A DNA stretch of 64,000 nt from Closterium sp. NIES-65 (GCA_948144175.1 CANXME010002068.1:3162001-3226000); one strand, 5' to 3'; counted from the stretch's first letter, positions 1-11,399 are shown. Numbers and translations are program-made. The notes: generated by a model not told the origin, from the sequence alone.

Positions 1-2988
1 ACCCTGTGACGACCGCTGCAGAGCCTGGTCGTCAGCCCATGAAGCGTCAGGGTGACCTGTGAGTACCACTCGACGTCGCCCTCCGAGCACTAGCCCCATG
101 CCCGACGTACTGCACACGTAGCGCAACACCCTCTTCGCTGCAGCCATGTGCTCTGGTCGGTGTCTCCCAGGAGCAACATAGCGTGCCAAGATGCTAAGAG
201 GGTATGCAAGGTCAGGTCGTGTGCAGGTCATCAGGTACATGAAGCAGCGAACAAGCTCTGGGTACGGGCCACTCGGCTCTACGGACTCATCCGAAGGCAG
301 AGCTGAGAGCGAGTGGCGAGTAGACAAAGTAGTGGCCTGAGGCGAGGAGTACGTGAAGCCAAAGCGCTGAAGGACCTGCTGCACCATATGTAACAGAGTC
401 AGGGTAATGGTACGCTGTGCTTTGTCCCAGGTGATCTGCAAGCCAAGGTAGCTGCGCAGTTCACCCAGGTCTGTGCACGTGTGTCTCTTGTGCAGCTCGG
501 ACTTCACGTGGGCGAGTCCAGCAGTGGCAAAGACCAAGTCGTCGACGTACACGAGGATGTAGAACGGCGGCAGAGAGGTGTCGGTGCGTAGAAACAGCGA
601 CGGGTCGGCAGTAGAAGGAGCAAACCCAAGAGCCACAAGTGTAGTCCTCAGTGTATCGTGCCACTCACGGGGCACGTGGCGGAGACCGTAGACTGGCCGC
701 GGAAGGCTCCACTGGGTACCAGGAGGAAACGACTCAGTGAAGCCAGGAGGGCGGTGCAGCCAGATCTCCTCGTGCAGGCTGCCCTTCAGGAAAGCTGTGC
801 TGAAGTCAAGAGAGTGAAGCTCGTAGTCGCGCTGAGCAGCTATGTGCAGCAGCACCCGAATAGTGGTCATCTTCAAGGTGGGAGAGAAGGTCTGAAAGTA
901 GTCAACTCCCTGCCGCTGACTGAAGCCTTGAGCCACGTAATGCGCCTTGAAGACAGGCGGAGAACCCGGCGGCCGCTTCACCCTGAAAATCTACATGCCT
1001 CTGACCATGTTCGCCCCAGGTGGGGGAACCTCGTCGACGTAGGTGCCTATGGACTTCCAAGAAGCCATCTCTGCGTCCATGGCCGAGTGCCAGTGAGAGG
1101 AGTACGGACCCTCGATCGCCTCAGCATACGATCGAGGAGTCGGGATGTCTGGTGCATCCGGGTCTCCCTCAGGGGCAATCAGCGTGGACACGAGATGGGG
1201 CAAAGCAGCAGCAAAGCACTGGAACTCCTCCTGCCTGTCCTCAAAGACGTCCGTGCTAAGAGCACACTCACCCCCGACGGACAGAGGAAAGACATACTCA
1301 GACTCAACAGCCAGACTAGCATCGTAGTCTAGACGACAGCGAGCAGCAAAGTCGACAAGCTCAGCAACCAAGGCAGATGTAGTAGTGGAATCAACGGAAG
1401 GGTCACTGACAACAGTAGCAAGAAGGCGTATGACCAAAGGACTAGTAGTCGAAGGGAGTCAGACTGTGGTTCCGTAAGGACAGGAAGAGAGGACTCTGGA
1501 GGAGACGGCTACGGGACACGAAGAGGAGCAGTGGAAGGACGCTGTGCCATCTGGTGTGTGGCGGGGACCGCAGGAGGAAGCGGACGCGCAGTACAACCAC
1601 TAGTGCGAGCAGCACAAACATGCAATGCAGGACGAGACGCAGGCTTACGACGCTCAGTAAGACCACCAGTAGGACCAGGGTAGGGAGAAGGAGCAAGGAG
1701 AGGGGAGGCGGGCTGTAACTGTGACTGCGACTGGACAAGCTGAGGACACTCTAAGGGAGGAGCAGGACCAGTAGAGGGCGGGAGACCAAGAACCTGCTCC
1801 AGGAGCGGAACGAAGTACGGCCTCCACCGCGCAGCGCCTCCAGAACCAGCAGGGACAACACCAGTACCCCCAGCGGCAGCACCAGCGCAAGCAACACCTC
1901 TAGCTCCACCAGCGCCAACTCCAGCACCCTCAGAAGCACCAGCGCCAACTCCGGTAAGACCGTCAGCTCCAGTAGCCTCAGCAGCACCCCCAGACGTACC
2001 GGCGCTAGGAGAAACACCAGCGCCTGCACCCCTAGCAGCTCCAGCTCCAGTAGCACCAGTACCGCCAGCAACTCCAGTAGGACCAACTCTAGTAGCCTCA
2101 GCAGCACCCCAAGTCTCAGCAGCACGTCTCCAGCGGCGGGCGAACCACTCGCGCAGCTCCTGTGGAGAGTGCGGCTCCCGCCTCGACGAAGCACCGCCGG
2201 CGGCCACACGAGCAGACCTAGCGCCCCCTGGCTCACACCCCCTGACTCAACACCCCCAGGCTCAGCACCCCCAGACCCAGCACCCCCAGGCTAAGCACCC
2301 CCAGTCTAAGCACCCCCAGACTCAGCACCCCCAGACCCGTCACTTGGAGGCTCAGCACCTCTAGCAGCACTAGAGTCAGGAGCTACCTCGATAGACTCGA
2401 CTGCGTGTACCTGGGACACCCCTGACGAGGCGGGACCCTGAGGGGGGAAAGATCTACCGGGGGAGGACCTGGTGCAAGGAAGAGCGGCGGCGGGGGGAGA
2501 GGCGCAGTGCGGTAGGGGAAGAGACGGTAGTAAGGCACCAACTCGTCAAAGGTGACGTTCTAGGAGGACAGAACATGGCGCGAGGTGGGGTGGTAGAACT
2601 GCCACCCAGGCGCGTCAGGGGGGAAGCCAAGGAAGATGCAGGGAACAGCACGGGGGGATAGCTTGTCCGCAGACAAGTCGCGGACAAACGCCTGAGATCC
2701 CTAGACCCGAAACGCAGACGCATCGCCAACCTTCCCCGTCCACTGCAAGGCGGGGAAGGTCTATGGCAAGGAGACCCGGGGCTGAAGGTTGAGCTGATGC
2801 GCGGATTACTGAACCGCAAACGGCCACATAAAATGGGGGGCAGCCGCATGCATCATGGATGTACGAGCGACGTCCATGACCATGCCAATGCGGCGCTCAG
2901 CAATCCCATTTTGCTGTGGAGAGGCCGGAAGCGTGAAGGTCTGGCGGATGCCCTGTGCATGACAGAAGGCTTCCAGACGAGCAGAGGA
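1..2988 (-). mobile_element. Copia element X, 3' part, cut by window edge
   Basis: Minus-strand remnant of a short-LTR Ty1/Copia retrotransposon. From high to low coordinates it carries the end of the integrase (about 2988-2450, with the block after integrase that reads GWQFYHPTSR-like in sister copies), a Gly/Ala/Glu/Pro low-complexity linker (about 2400-1500), the reverse transcriptase (RT) fingers and palm (about 1440-450) and the start of RNase H (450-1). Order integrase before RT makes it Copia. Near-identical blocks occur in C, E, F and G. The 3' LTR lies beyond position 1. At its right end the bases GAGGA (2984-2988) touch an inserted LTR. The copy is broken, with several breaks. Family assignment is firm; only exact domain edges are uncertain. 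Confidence 0.9.
2226..2345 (-). repeat. 15-bp minisatellite in the integrase-RT linker of X
   Basis: Degenerate tandem 15-mers of the type CCCCCAGGCTCAGCA. Read on the minus strand they code for Glu-Pro-Gly-Gly-Ala-like pentapeptides. The same minisatellite sits at the same place of the polyprotein in C, E, F and G with differing copy number. Confidence 0.8.
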
Positions 2989-3109
2989 TGTCAAATTATA
3001 ATGTTGTGTAGGCTATAGTGGGGTAGCCTATATGGGGTACACATTTTTAGGGTTGCATATTTGTACCACTTTCATTCCTTAGTCAATCCTTCTCGTTTCA
3101 GTTTTCTCA
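2989..3109 (+). repeat. 121-bp LTR (subfamily a), plus orientation
   Basis: Begins TGTCAAATTATAATG and ends TTTTCTCA, followed at once by a PBS. It differs at three positions from the oppositely oriented 121-bp LTR at 6519-6639. The five bases before it (GAGGA) are the reverse complement of the five bases before that other LTR (TCCTC, 6514-6518), which looks like a target-site duplication (TSD) whose two halves now face each other. Confidence 0.9.
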
Positions 3110-3155
3110 TGGTATAAAGCAGGTTCCCTAGTGGGAACTGTGCATAGGGCCCACC
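3110..3155 (+). other. Primer binding site and adjoining hairpin of block B
   Basis: TGGTATAAAGCAGG directly follows the LTR and resembles the plant initiator-Met tRNA PBS (TGGTATCAGAGC). It runs into a small hairpin, GTTCCC (3123-3128) pairing with GGGAAC (3133-3138), and then a GGGCCCACC motif. The same PBS-hairpin-GGGCCCACC layout is present in C, E, F and G. Confidence 0.75.
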
Positions 3156-3199
3156 AAGTCGATTTTTTTTTTTCCTGGCCGGAGCGCGCTCCGCCCGAG

Positions 3200-3960
3200 T
3201 CGCGCTCCTCTCTTTCATCTCGTCGAGCCGCCCTAGCGACTGAGTCGCGCCGCCCTAGCGGCCGCGTCGCCCTAGCGGCCCCGTCGCCCTAGCGGCCCCA
3301 TCGCCCTAGCGTCCCCGTCGCCTAGCCCTACGGCCCCGTCGCCTAGCCCTACGGCCCAGGCGACGCCCTGTCCCGGCCCCGCCGCCCTTCGCTGCGGCCC
3401 CGCCGCCCTTCGCTGCGGCCCCGCCGCCCTTCGCTGCGGCCCCGCCGCCCTTCGCTGCGGCCCCGCCGCCCTTCGATGCGGCCCCGCCGCCTGTTGCTGC
3501 GGCCCCGCCGCTCTTCGCTGCGGCACCAACGCCCTTATCTGCGGCCCCGCCGCCCTTCGCTGCGGCCCCTCCGCCCCTCTCGCTGCGGCCCCGCCGCCTA
3601 CCTTGCGGCCCCGCCGCCCTTTGCTACAGCCCCGCCGCCCCTCTCGCTGCGGCCCCGCTGCCTACCTTGCGGCCCCGCCGCCATTTGTTGCGGCCCTGCC
3701 GCCCCTCTCACTGCAGCCTTGCCACCTACCTTACGGCCCCACCGCCCTACCAGCGGCCGTGCCGCCCTACGCAACCGAGCCACCCGCACCGCTAAGCAGC
3801 CCGAGCCGCCCGTTCCACCCGAGCCGCCCGAGCCGCACGAGCCGCCCGAGCCGCCCGAACCGCCCGAGCCGCCCGAGCCGCCCGAACCGCCCGAGCCGCC
3901 CGAGCCGCCTGAGCCGCCTGAGCCGCTGAGGAGCCGAGCCGCTAGTGCCGCAGAGCCGTA
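3200..3960 (+). repeat. GC-rich minisatellite leader of block B
   Basis: Tandem GC-rich units of about 21 bp built on CGGCCCCGCCGCCCTTCGCT, then Pro-Pro-Glu-coding CCGCCCGAG units (about 3800-3930). It lies between PBS and gag. Similar simple repeats of differing unit occupy this slot in C, E, F and G. Reading frames here are low complexity and are not genes. Confidence 0.75.
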
Positions 3961-4111
3961 GTTGCTGCTGAGCCATCCGAGTCTCCCGAGCCGCCGTGTT
4001 GCCGAGCTGCTGTACTGCCGAGCTGCCCGAACCGCCCTGTCTTGTGAGAGCAGCGCTTCTGTCTTTGCACTGCCCCTGTCCTACAGTTAGCGCTGCTAGT
4101 CTACTGCTGTC

Positions 4112-5330
4112 ATGGCTACCCCCAGTGTTCTCACTTTTGACGCTGAGGGTCGGGCCATTGACTTTGACGTCTGGGTAGATGACCTGCAGCTTTTCCTACA
4201 GTGCGATAGGACAGACGGTCTCTCTCTCTTTGACCTCACCTCTGGCGCCTCTCCTGCCCCTGTTGCTGATGCTGACACCACTGTTCGCTCCAAGTGGGCT
4301 ACGCGCGATGCTGCTACACGTCTTGCTGTGCGTCGCCACCTGCCTACCACTGAGCACGTGCACTTTAGTCAGTACAAGAGTGCTCAGACCTTGTACGACG
4401 CTATAGTTGCGCGCTACTCTTCCCCTGCCACTGCTGCACTGAGCCGCCTCATGCTACCGTACCTCTTCCCCGACCTTGCTGCCTTTCCCACAGTCGCTGA
4501 CCTCATTACGCACCTCCGCACTAGTGACACTCGCTACCGCGCTGCGCTTCCTGCTGAGTTGTGCGCCAAGAACCCCCCCCATGTACATCACCCTCTACTA
4601 CATAGTCACCCGGCTCCCGGACTCTCTTCGCGTAGTCAGGGACCACTTCCTCTCAGTTTGCCCCACCACTCTCACCGTTGACCTCCTCGAGAAGGCCCTC
4701 CTAGCAGCGGAGAAGAGCATAGTCGCTGTAGGAGCCTCTCGTGGTGACCCTCGCACCCCCATCTTTGAGGGGTGTTCCCCTTCCCCCCTTTTTCCCTCTG
4801 TCGCCTCTGCTGCTGCGGCCGACCTCGTTGGTCTTGAGTCGGTCGGTGCGGCGTCTGCCCCTAGCGGGAGACGCCGCTGTGGCAAGGGCAAAGGGGGCAA
4901 GGACGCGGGTGGAGCTAGCGGGGATGGTGGAGGTGGCCGTGGAGGCGGCGGAGGGAGTGGGGGTGGCGGTGGGAGTGGTGGCGGGGGTGGAGGTGTCGGT
5001 GGCAGCAGTGGAGGCGGCGGCGGCGGAGGCGGTAGCGGTGGGAGCGAAGGCGGCGGTGGTGGCGGCGGTGGAGGAGGCGGTGGTGGCGGAGGTGGAGCTG
5101 GTCGGGGTGGCGCTTCGCAGCGGAGCGGCTGTGGTGGTGGTCAGCGCCAGCAGCAGCAGCAGCAGCAGCAGCATTCTCGGGACATCCCCCCACCTCAGTG
5201 GCTACGTGAGTGGTACGCGCAGCGTCAGCGTGGTGGGCGTTTTGGTCCGTGCACCTACGTCCTTCGCACCGGTGACCGCGCGGGTGAGCAGTGTGGAGGT
5301 GCCCACCCCACCTAGCTCTGCTTTGGCCGT
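4112..5330 (+). pseudogene. Copia gag remnant (block B)
   Basis: Start ATG at 4112 opens MATPSVLTFDAEGRAIDFDV, the N-terminus shared with C, E, F and G. Gag would form the virus-like particle and bind element RNA. The N-terminal part is the usual alpha-helical copia gag (VARYSSPATAALSRLMLPYL-type motif). The C-terminal part is a long poly-Gly/Ser run (about 4920-5110), a Gln run, then a Cys-His cluster of the form C-x13-C-x3-H (about 5250-5310). A run of eight C (4573-4580) lies inside gag. Fossil copy, broken. Confidence 0.85.
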
Positions 5331-5447
5331 CTGACGGACGCTTGGCGTCGGCAGTTCCCGGAGGCCACTGAGATCCCCCGCTGGGGAGAGCTGTCTAGGG
5401 CAGGTGTAGCTATCTATGATCTTGACTTTGATGCTATTCTTGCTACC

Positions 5448-6518
5448 ATGTATGCTGTGACAATTAGTGATGAGGGTGACTGTTACCGGTGTTTCTCGCC
5501 CGACCCGGGCATTGAGACTGCTGCTCTATGTAGTGGTGAGGCTGCTGCTCTAGGTGCCAGTGCGTCTGCGTCCTCAGGTGCTGGTGAGTCTGCGCTCTCA
5601 TGTACCGCGTCGGCTTCGGCCTCCCTCACCTTCACACTTGACTCAGGGGCTTCTCGCTCCTTTCGAGACCGCACCACACTCACGCCGCTTGGTCGGCCGG
5701 TTGCAATCTCCCTTGCAGACCCTTCTGGGGGTCCTGTCCTCTCTCACTTTTCTACTGTCCTCCTGTGTCCGCCTGCCCCCTCTGGCACCTTGTCTGGTCT
5801 TTACCTCCTCTCCTTCTCTACGAACTTGGTGTGTGGTGCTGACCTACAGGATGCGGGGGTTCACCAGTTTACTCCTGCGCGTCAGCGGGTGACCCACTGC
5901 TCGGACGCTCGCACAGGCCGGCACCTGGCCACGTTTTCGCGTCGGCCGGGGTCGAGCCTCTACACCTGTCCCTGCGTCTGGTCAGGTAGCTGCGTCGGGT
6001 CAGGTGTTTGCTGCACCGTCCAGGTCTGGTCCTGAGTCTGCCCCCTGCTCGTGTCGCCTCCTGTCTCACGAGACTCTCCTGTGGCACCACCGCCTTGGTC
6101 ACCCCTCCTTGCCTCGTCTCCGAGGCATGGCTTCCCGTGTCCTTGTCTCTGGTCTTCCCCGGTCTCTCCCTCCCCTTCCTCCGGGGCCTGGTCCTTCCTG
6201 TGTCCCCTGTGTCGAGGGGCGGCTACGGGCTGCCCCTCACTCCTCTCAGTCTCCCCCGACAGAGGCCCCACTGCAGACGCTTCACATGGACGTGTGGGGC
6301 CCGGCCCGCGTCCGTGGACAGGGTCACGAGCGCTACTTTCTGCTGGTGGTTGACGACTACTCGCGTTACACCACAGTCTTCCCCTTGCGCAGCAAGGGTG
6401 ACGTCACTGAGGTGTTGATCGACTGGATCCGCACAGCTCGTCTCCTGCTCTGAGAGAGTCTCGGCTCCGCCTTTCTTGTTCTGCGTCTGCACTCGGACAG
6501 AGGCGGGGAGTTTTCCTC
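5448..6518 (+). pseudogene. Copia protease and integrase remnant (block B)
   Basis: Holds the aspartic protease signature LDSGAS (about 5635-5655), the integrase zinc-binding His-His...Cys-Cys module (LWHHRLGHPS to CVPCVEG, about 6080-6215) and the first integrase core Asp (HMDVWGP, about 6283-6303), plus VVDDYSRYTT. Integrase would insert the cDNA into chromosomes. The domain order matches sister copies F and G. Fossil, broken in a few places. Confidence 0.85.
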
Positions 6519-6639
6519 TGAGAAAACTGAAACGATAAGGATTGACTAAGGAATGAAAGTGGTACAAATATGCAACCCTAGAAATGTGTACCCCATATAG
6601 GCTACCCCACTACAGCCTACACAACATTATAATTTGACA
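6519..6639 (-). repeat. 121-bp LTR (subfamily a), minus orientation, shared by B/X and C
   Basis: Begins TGAGAAAACTG and ends TTTGACA on the plus strand, the reverse complement of the 2989-3109 LTR with three differences. On its left are TCCTC and the end of block B. On its right is the polypurine side of element C (CACCCCCATAGG, minus-strand reading ATGGGGGTG). It thus serves as 3' LTR of C and also abuts B. Confidence 0.9.
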
Positions 6640-6850
6640 CACCCCCATAGGCAAAGTGGGAGAGAACAAGGGGTCACAAGACCAGTCAAGCAAAGCAAAG
6701 CAAAGCTCAGGGTGGATCACTTAGTCACCACACAATCCGAGCACAAGTTCAAGGCCAGAAGGCCAGTTCACATGCAGGAGCACATATATATATATATAAA
6801 GGCTAAACACGTAAGAGCGAGAGTATATATATGTGACAGTACAAGCAAGG

Positions 6851-7720
6851 TCAAGAAGTGAGCAAGTGAGGCAAGGTAGGCACAAGACCAAGCTGAGTAC
6901 AGAAGCGCTGATGATCACAAGGCGCAAGTGCCTTAGTGAAGATATCAGCAGTGTTGGCCTTAGAGGCCACGTACGCAAGTCGCAACTGACCACGCTGCTG
7001 CAGCTCACGAGCAAGAAAGTAGCGGAGAGCAATGTGCTTCGTTCTGTGCTCTTGGCACTGCTCCCGACACAAGGCCAGCATGGCCTTGTTGTCTACGTAC
7101 AGCACTGGAGGAGAACGAGGCGGCTCTCCGAGGTCAGTCAGCAGGTAGGTGAGCCAGCGAAGCTCCCGTGCAGCCATGGCCCCGGCGTAGATCTCAGCCT
7201 CACAACTGGAGCCGAGAACAGAAGACGAGCGAGTAGCCCGTCACGAAAGAGAGCCGGAACCAAGGTTGAAGGTGAAACCCTGTGACGACCGCTGCGTAGT
7301 CTGGTCGTCAGCCCAAGAAGCGTTTGCGTGCCCAGTGAGGACCACTGGACTCTGCCCTCCAAGCACTAGCCCCATGCCCGACGTATTGCACAAGTAGCGC
7401 AACACCCTCCTCGCTGCAGCCATGTGCTCTGGTCTGTGTCTCCTAGGAGCAACATAGCGTGCAAGAATGCTAAGAGGGTATGCAAGGTCAGGTCGTGTGC
7501 AGGTCATCAGGTACATGAGGCAGCCAACAAGCTCTGGGTACGGGCCACTCGACTCTACGGACTCATCCGAAGGCAGAGCTGAGAGCAAGTGGCGAGTAGG
7601 CAGAGGAGTGGCCTGAGGCGAGGAGTACGTGAAGCCGAAGCGCTGAAGGACCTGCTGCATCATGTGTGACTGAGTCAGGGTAATGGTGCGGCGTGCTCTG
7701 TCCCGGGTGATTAGCAAGCC
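6851..7720 (-). pseudogene. RT tail and RNase H remnant of C
   Basis: Contains the block around LTQSHMMQQVLQRFGFTYSS, TRPDLAYPLSILARYV and LYVDNKAMLALCREQ, followed by the C-terminal HIALRYFLARELQQRGQL and ADIFTKAL motifs typical of copia RNase H. RNase H would remove the RNA strand during cDNA synthesis. Closely matched by E, F and G. Fossil. Confidence 0.85.
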
Positions 7721-9851
7721 AAGGTAGCTGCTCCAGGAGCGGAACGAAGTACGGCCTCGGCCGCTCAGCGCCTCCAAAACTAGCAAGGACGGCGCCAGTA
7801 CCCCCAGCGGCAGCACCAGCGCCAGTAGCACCGCCAGCGCCAACACCCCCAGCAGCTCCAGTTCGAGCAGCACCAACTCCAGTAGGACCATCAGCACCAG
7901 CAACCTCACTAGCACTAGTAGAAACACCAGCGCCAACACCCCCAGCAGCTCCACCTCCAGTAGCACCGGCACCACCAGCATCTCCAGCAGGACCCCTAGT
8001 CTCAGCAGCAAGTCTCCAGCGGCAGGCAAACCACTCGCGCAGCTCCTGTGGAGAGAGCGGCTCCCGCCTCGACGAAGCATTGCCAGTGGCCATACGAGCA
8101 GACCCAGCACCCCCAGGCTCCGCACCCTCAGGCTCAACACCCCCAGGCTTAGCACCCCCAGACACAGCACCCCCAGGCTCAGCACCCCCAGTCTCAGCAC
8201 CCCCAGACTTAGCACCCCCAGACCCGGCACCCGCAGGCTCAGCACCTCTAGCAGCACCAGAGTCAACAGCTACCTCTACAGGCTCGACTGCGTCTACCTG
8301 GGACACACCGCACGGGGTAGGACCCTGAGGGGGGAGGGGGTCTACCTGGGGAGGACCTGACGCAAGGAAGAGCGGCGGCGAGGGGAGGGGCGCAGTGCGG
8401 TAGGGGAAGAGACGGTAGTAAGGCACCGACTCGTCAAAGGTGACATCCTGGGAGGACAGAATACGGCGCGAGGTGGGGTGGTAAAACTGCCACCCAGTCG
8501 CGTTAGGGGGGAAGCCAAGGAAGATGCAGGGAACAGCACGGGGGGACAGCTTGTCCGCAGACAAGTCGCGGACAAACGCCCGAGATCCCCAGACCCGAAA
8601 CACAGACGCATCGCCAACCTTCCCGATCCACTGCAAGGCGGCGGAGGTCTCTGGCAAGGAGACCTGGGGCTGAAGGTTGAGCTGATGCGCGGCGTACTGA
8701 ACCGCAAACGGCCACAGAAAATGGGGGGCAGCCGCATGCATCATGGACGTACGAGCGACGTCCATGACCATGCCAATGCGGCGCTCAGCAATCCCATTTT
8801 GCGGTGGAGAGGCCGGAAGCGTGAAGGTCTGGCGGATGACCTGTGCACGACAGAAGGCTCCCAGACGGGCAGAGGAAAACTCCCCGCCTCTGTCCGGGTG
8901 TAGACGTAGGACAGGAAAGTCCGAGCCGAAACTCTCTCTGAGCTGGAGAGGAGCCGCGCGGATCCAGTCGATCAACACCTCAGTGACGTCACCCTTGCTG
9001 CGCAAGGGGAAAACTGTGGTGTAACGCGAGTAGTCGTCAACCACCAGCAGGAAGTACCGCTCGCGACCCTGCCCACTGACGCGGGCTGGGCCCCACACGT
9101 CCATGTGGAGAGTCTGCTGCGGAGCCTCTGTCGGAGGAAACTCGGAGGAGTGAGGGGCGGCGCGCTGTCGCCCCTCAACGCAGGGGACGCACGTAGGGCC
9201 AGGCCCCGGAGGAAGGGCAGGGAGAGACCGAGGGAGACCAGAGACAAGGACACGGGAGGCCATGCCTCGGAGGCGAGGCAAGGAGGGGTGACCAAGGCGG
9301 TGGTGCCAAAGGAATGTCTGGTGGGACAGCGGACGACACGAGCAAGGAGCAGACTCAGGACCGGACCTGGACGCCGCAGCAAACACCTGACTCAACGCAG
9401 CTATCTGGGCAGACTCAACAGTAGAAGGAGACTCAGAAGTAAGGGTGTACAGGCTCGACCCTGGCCGACGGGTGAACGTGGCCAAGTGTCGGCCTGTCCG
9501 AGCACACGTGCAGTGGGTCACTCGCTGACTCGCAGGAGTGAACTGGTCAACCCCCCTATCCTGTAGGTCCACTCCACTCACCAAGTTTATAGAGACCGAG
9601 GGGAGGTAGAGACCTGACAGGGTGCCAGAGGGGGCTGCAGGGCACGGTAGGACAGTGTAGAAGCTAGCAAGGACAGGACCCCCAGAGGGGTCTGCAAGAG
9701 AGGCTGCAACCGGCCGACTGAGAGGCGTAAGAGTGGTGCGGTCTCGAAAGAAGGAGCGGGACGCACCCGAGTCCAGGGTGAAGGTGTAAGGCCTGAGCCG
9801 ATGTAGTACGTGAGAGAGCAGACTCACCAGCACTTGGGTCAGCAGACGCAC
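7563..9851 (-). CDS. Protease-integrase-linker reading frame of C (762 codons open)
   Basis: A long open frame inside element C. Near its N-terminus is the protease signature LDSGAS (about residues 26-31). Then come the integrase zinc module (HHRLGHPS...CVPCVEG), the catalytic core with HMDVWGP, PDRGGEF and NGIAERR (the D-D-E Asp, Asp and Glu), and the post-integrase block GWQFYHPTSRRILSSQDVTF. The remainder is a Gly-Gly-Ala-Glu-Pro linker. The integrase would act in the nucleus within the cDNA complex. The frame covers only part of the polyprotein, so it is a fossil segment and not a complete gene. Confidence 0.85.
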   Translation of the reverse strand: MRLLTQVLVSLLSHVLHRLRPYTFTLDSGASRSFFRDRTTLTPLSRPVAASLADPSGGPVLASFYTVLPCPAAPSGTLSGLYLPSVSINLVSGVDLQDRGVDQFTPASQRVTHCTCARTGRHLATFTRRPGSSLYTLTSESPSTVESAQIAALSQVFAAASRSGPESAPCSCRPLSHQTFLWHHRLGHPSLPRLRGMASRVLVSGLPRSLPALPPGPGPTCVPCVEGRQRAAPHSSEFPPTEAPQQTLHMDVWGPARVSGQGRERYFLLVVDDYSRYTTVFPLRSKGDVTEVLIDWIRAAPLQLRESFGSDFPVLRLHPDRGGEFSSARLGAFCRAQVIRQTFTLPASPPQNGIAERRIGMVMDVARTSMMHAAAPHFLWPFAVQYAAHQLNLQPQVSLPETSAALQWIGKVGDASVFRVWGSRAFVRDLSADKLSPRAVPCIFLGFPPNATGWQFYHPTSRRILSSQDVTFDESVPYYRLFPYRTAPLPSPPLFLASGPPQVDPLPPQGPTPCGVSQVDAVEPVEVAVDSGAARGAEPAGAGSGGAKSGGAETGGAEPGGAVSGGAKPGGVEPEGAEPGGAGSARMATGNASSRREPLSPQELREWFACRWRLAAETRGPAGDAGGAGATGGGAAGGVGAGVSTSASEVAGADGPTGVGAARTGAAGGVGAGGATGAGAAAGGTGAVLASFGGAERPRPYFVPLLEQLPWLANHPGQSTPHHYPDSVTHDAAGPSALRLHVLLASGHSSAYSPLALSSAFG
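8090..8260 (-). repeat. 15-bp minisatellite in linker of C
   Basis: Tandem CCCCCAGGCTCAGCA-like 15-mers in the segment between integrase and RT, the same element-wide feature as in X, E, F and G. Confidence 0.8.
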
Positions 9852-10029
9852 TAGTACCTAGAGCAACATCCTCACCAGCACCTAGAGCAGCGGTCTCAAT
9901 GCCCGGGTCAGGCGGTACACACAAGTAACAGGCACCCTGAACACTATCAGCAACAGCATACATGGCAGCAAGAATAGCATCAAAATCAAGATCAAAGATA
10001 GCAACCCCGGCCTTAGTCAGATCTCCCCA

Positions 10030-11321
10030 GTGAGGGATCTCTTACGCCTCAGGGAACTGGCAACGCCACGCGTCCGTGAGGCGACCAAAGCAACGCTGGG
10101 TGGAGTGCGGGCCTCCGCACTGCTCACCAGCGCGGTCGCCGGTACGGAGGACGTAAGCGTAGGGACCAAAACCCCCACCGCGCTGACGTGCAGTGTACCA
10201 CTCACGAAGCTGCTGAGGGGACAGGGTCACACCACTCCGCTGCTACTGCTGGCGCTGACCACCACCGATGCCACTCCTCGGCGCAGAGTCGCGACCCGCT
10301 ACACCACTGCCGCCTCCGCCGCCGCCGCCGCCTCCGCCGCCTCCTCCACCTCCTCCTCCTCCACTACCTCCGCCACCTCCGCTCCCTCCGCCACCTCCAC
10401 CGCCTCCGCCGCCTCCACTGCCGCCGCCGCCGCCACCACCCCGCGCACCACTCCCACCACCACCCCCACTCCCTCCACTGCCTCCACCACCACCTCTACC
10501 GCCCCCTCCAGCCCCTCTAGCGCCCTTGCCCCCCTTGCCCTTGCCGATGCGGCGTCTCCCGCTCGGGGGAGACGCAGCACCGACCGACTCGAAACCAACA
10601 AGGTCGGCCGCAGCAGTAGAGGCAACAGAGGGCAAGAGGGGGGAGGGAGAACACCCCTCAAAGACGGGGGTGCGAGGGTCACCACGAGAGGCTCCTACAG
10701 CGACTATGCTCTTCTCTATCGCTAGGAGTGCCTTCTCGAGGAGGTCAACGGTGAGAGTGGTGGGGCAGACTGGGAGGAAGTGGTCCCTGACTACGCAGAG
10801 AGAGTCAGGGAGACGGGTGACTATGTAGTAGAGGGTGATGTTCATGGGGGGGGGGGGGGGTTCTTGGCGCAGAACTCAGCACGAAGCGCAGCGCGGTAGC
10901 AAGTGTCACTAGTGCGGAGGTGCGTTATGAGGTCAGCGACAGTGCGAAAGGCAGCAAGGTCAGGGAAGAGGTACGGTAGCATGAGGCGGCTCAGTGCAGC
11001 AGTGGCAGGGGAAGAGTAGCGTGCAACTATAGCATCGTACAAGGTCTGAGCACTCTTGTACAGGCTAAAGTGTGCACGCTCAGTGGTCGGTACGTGGCGG
11101 CGCACAGCAAGGCGATCAGCAGCATCGCGCGTGGCCCACTGTGAGCGAACAGTGGCGTCAGCATCAGCAGCAGGGGCAGGGGAGGCACCAGAAGTGAGTT
11201 CAAACAAGGATAGGCCGTCGACCCTATCACACTGCAGGAAAAGCTGTAGATCATCTACCAAGACCTCAAAGTCCATTGCCCGACCCTCAGCGTCAAAGGT
11301 GAGAACGCTAGGGGAGGCCAT
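10030..11321 (-). pseudogene. Copia gag remnant of C
   Basis: Starts at 11321 with MASPSVLTFDAEGRAMDFEV and runs through the helical gag domain, a run of 15 G on the plus strand (10846-10860), MNITLYYIVTRLPDSL, a long Gly/Ser-coding tract (about 10270-10530) and a C-terminal Cys-His cluster (QCGGPHSTQRC, about 10080-10110). Gag would package element RNA. The opposite strand shows Pro-rich and Thr/Ala-rich frames that are only the shadow of the Gly repeats. Fossil. Confidence 0.85.
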
Positions 11322-11399
11322 AACAGCAGTAGACAGGCAGTGAGTACAGTGGGGCAGGGCAGCGCAGTGGCAGAAACTATGCTCTAACCACGCAAGTGG

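Larger units (their letters stand above)
3110..6518 (+). mobile_element. Copia block B: leader, gag, protease, integrase (plus strand)
   Basis: Plus-strand 5' half of a short-LTR copia: PBS, GC-rich leader (3160-4100), gag (from 4112), protease (around 5630) and integrase (about 6050-6518). It stops in the integrase core exactly where minus-strand element X begins on the far side of the LTR at 2989, and its last five bases are TCCTC, the complement of GAGGA at 2984-2988. This suggests that B and X are parts of one element and that the stretch between two inverted LTRs has been flipped. Broken, with several breaks. Confidence 0.85.

Noticed and set aside
10268-10828. Plus-strand Pro-rich frame resembling an extensin or formin
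   Set aside because: Antisense of the poly-Gly gag tract of element C; the same shadow appears behind gag of B and F.
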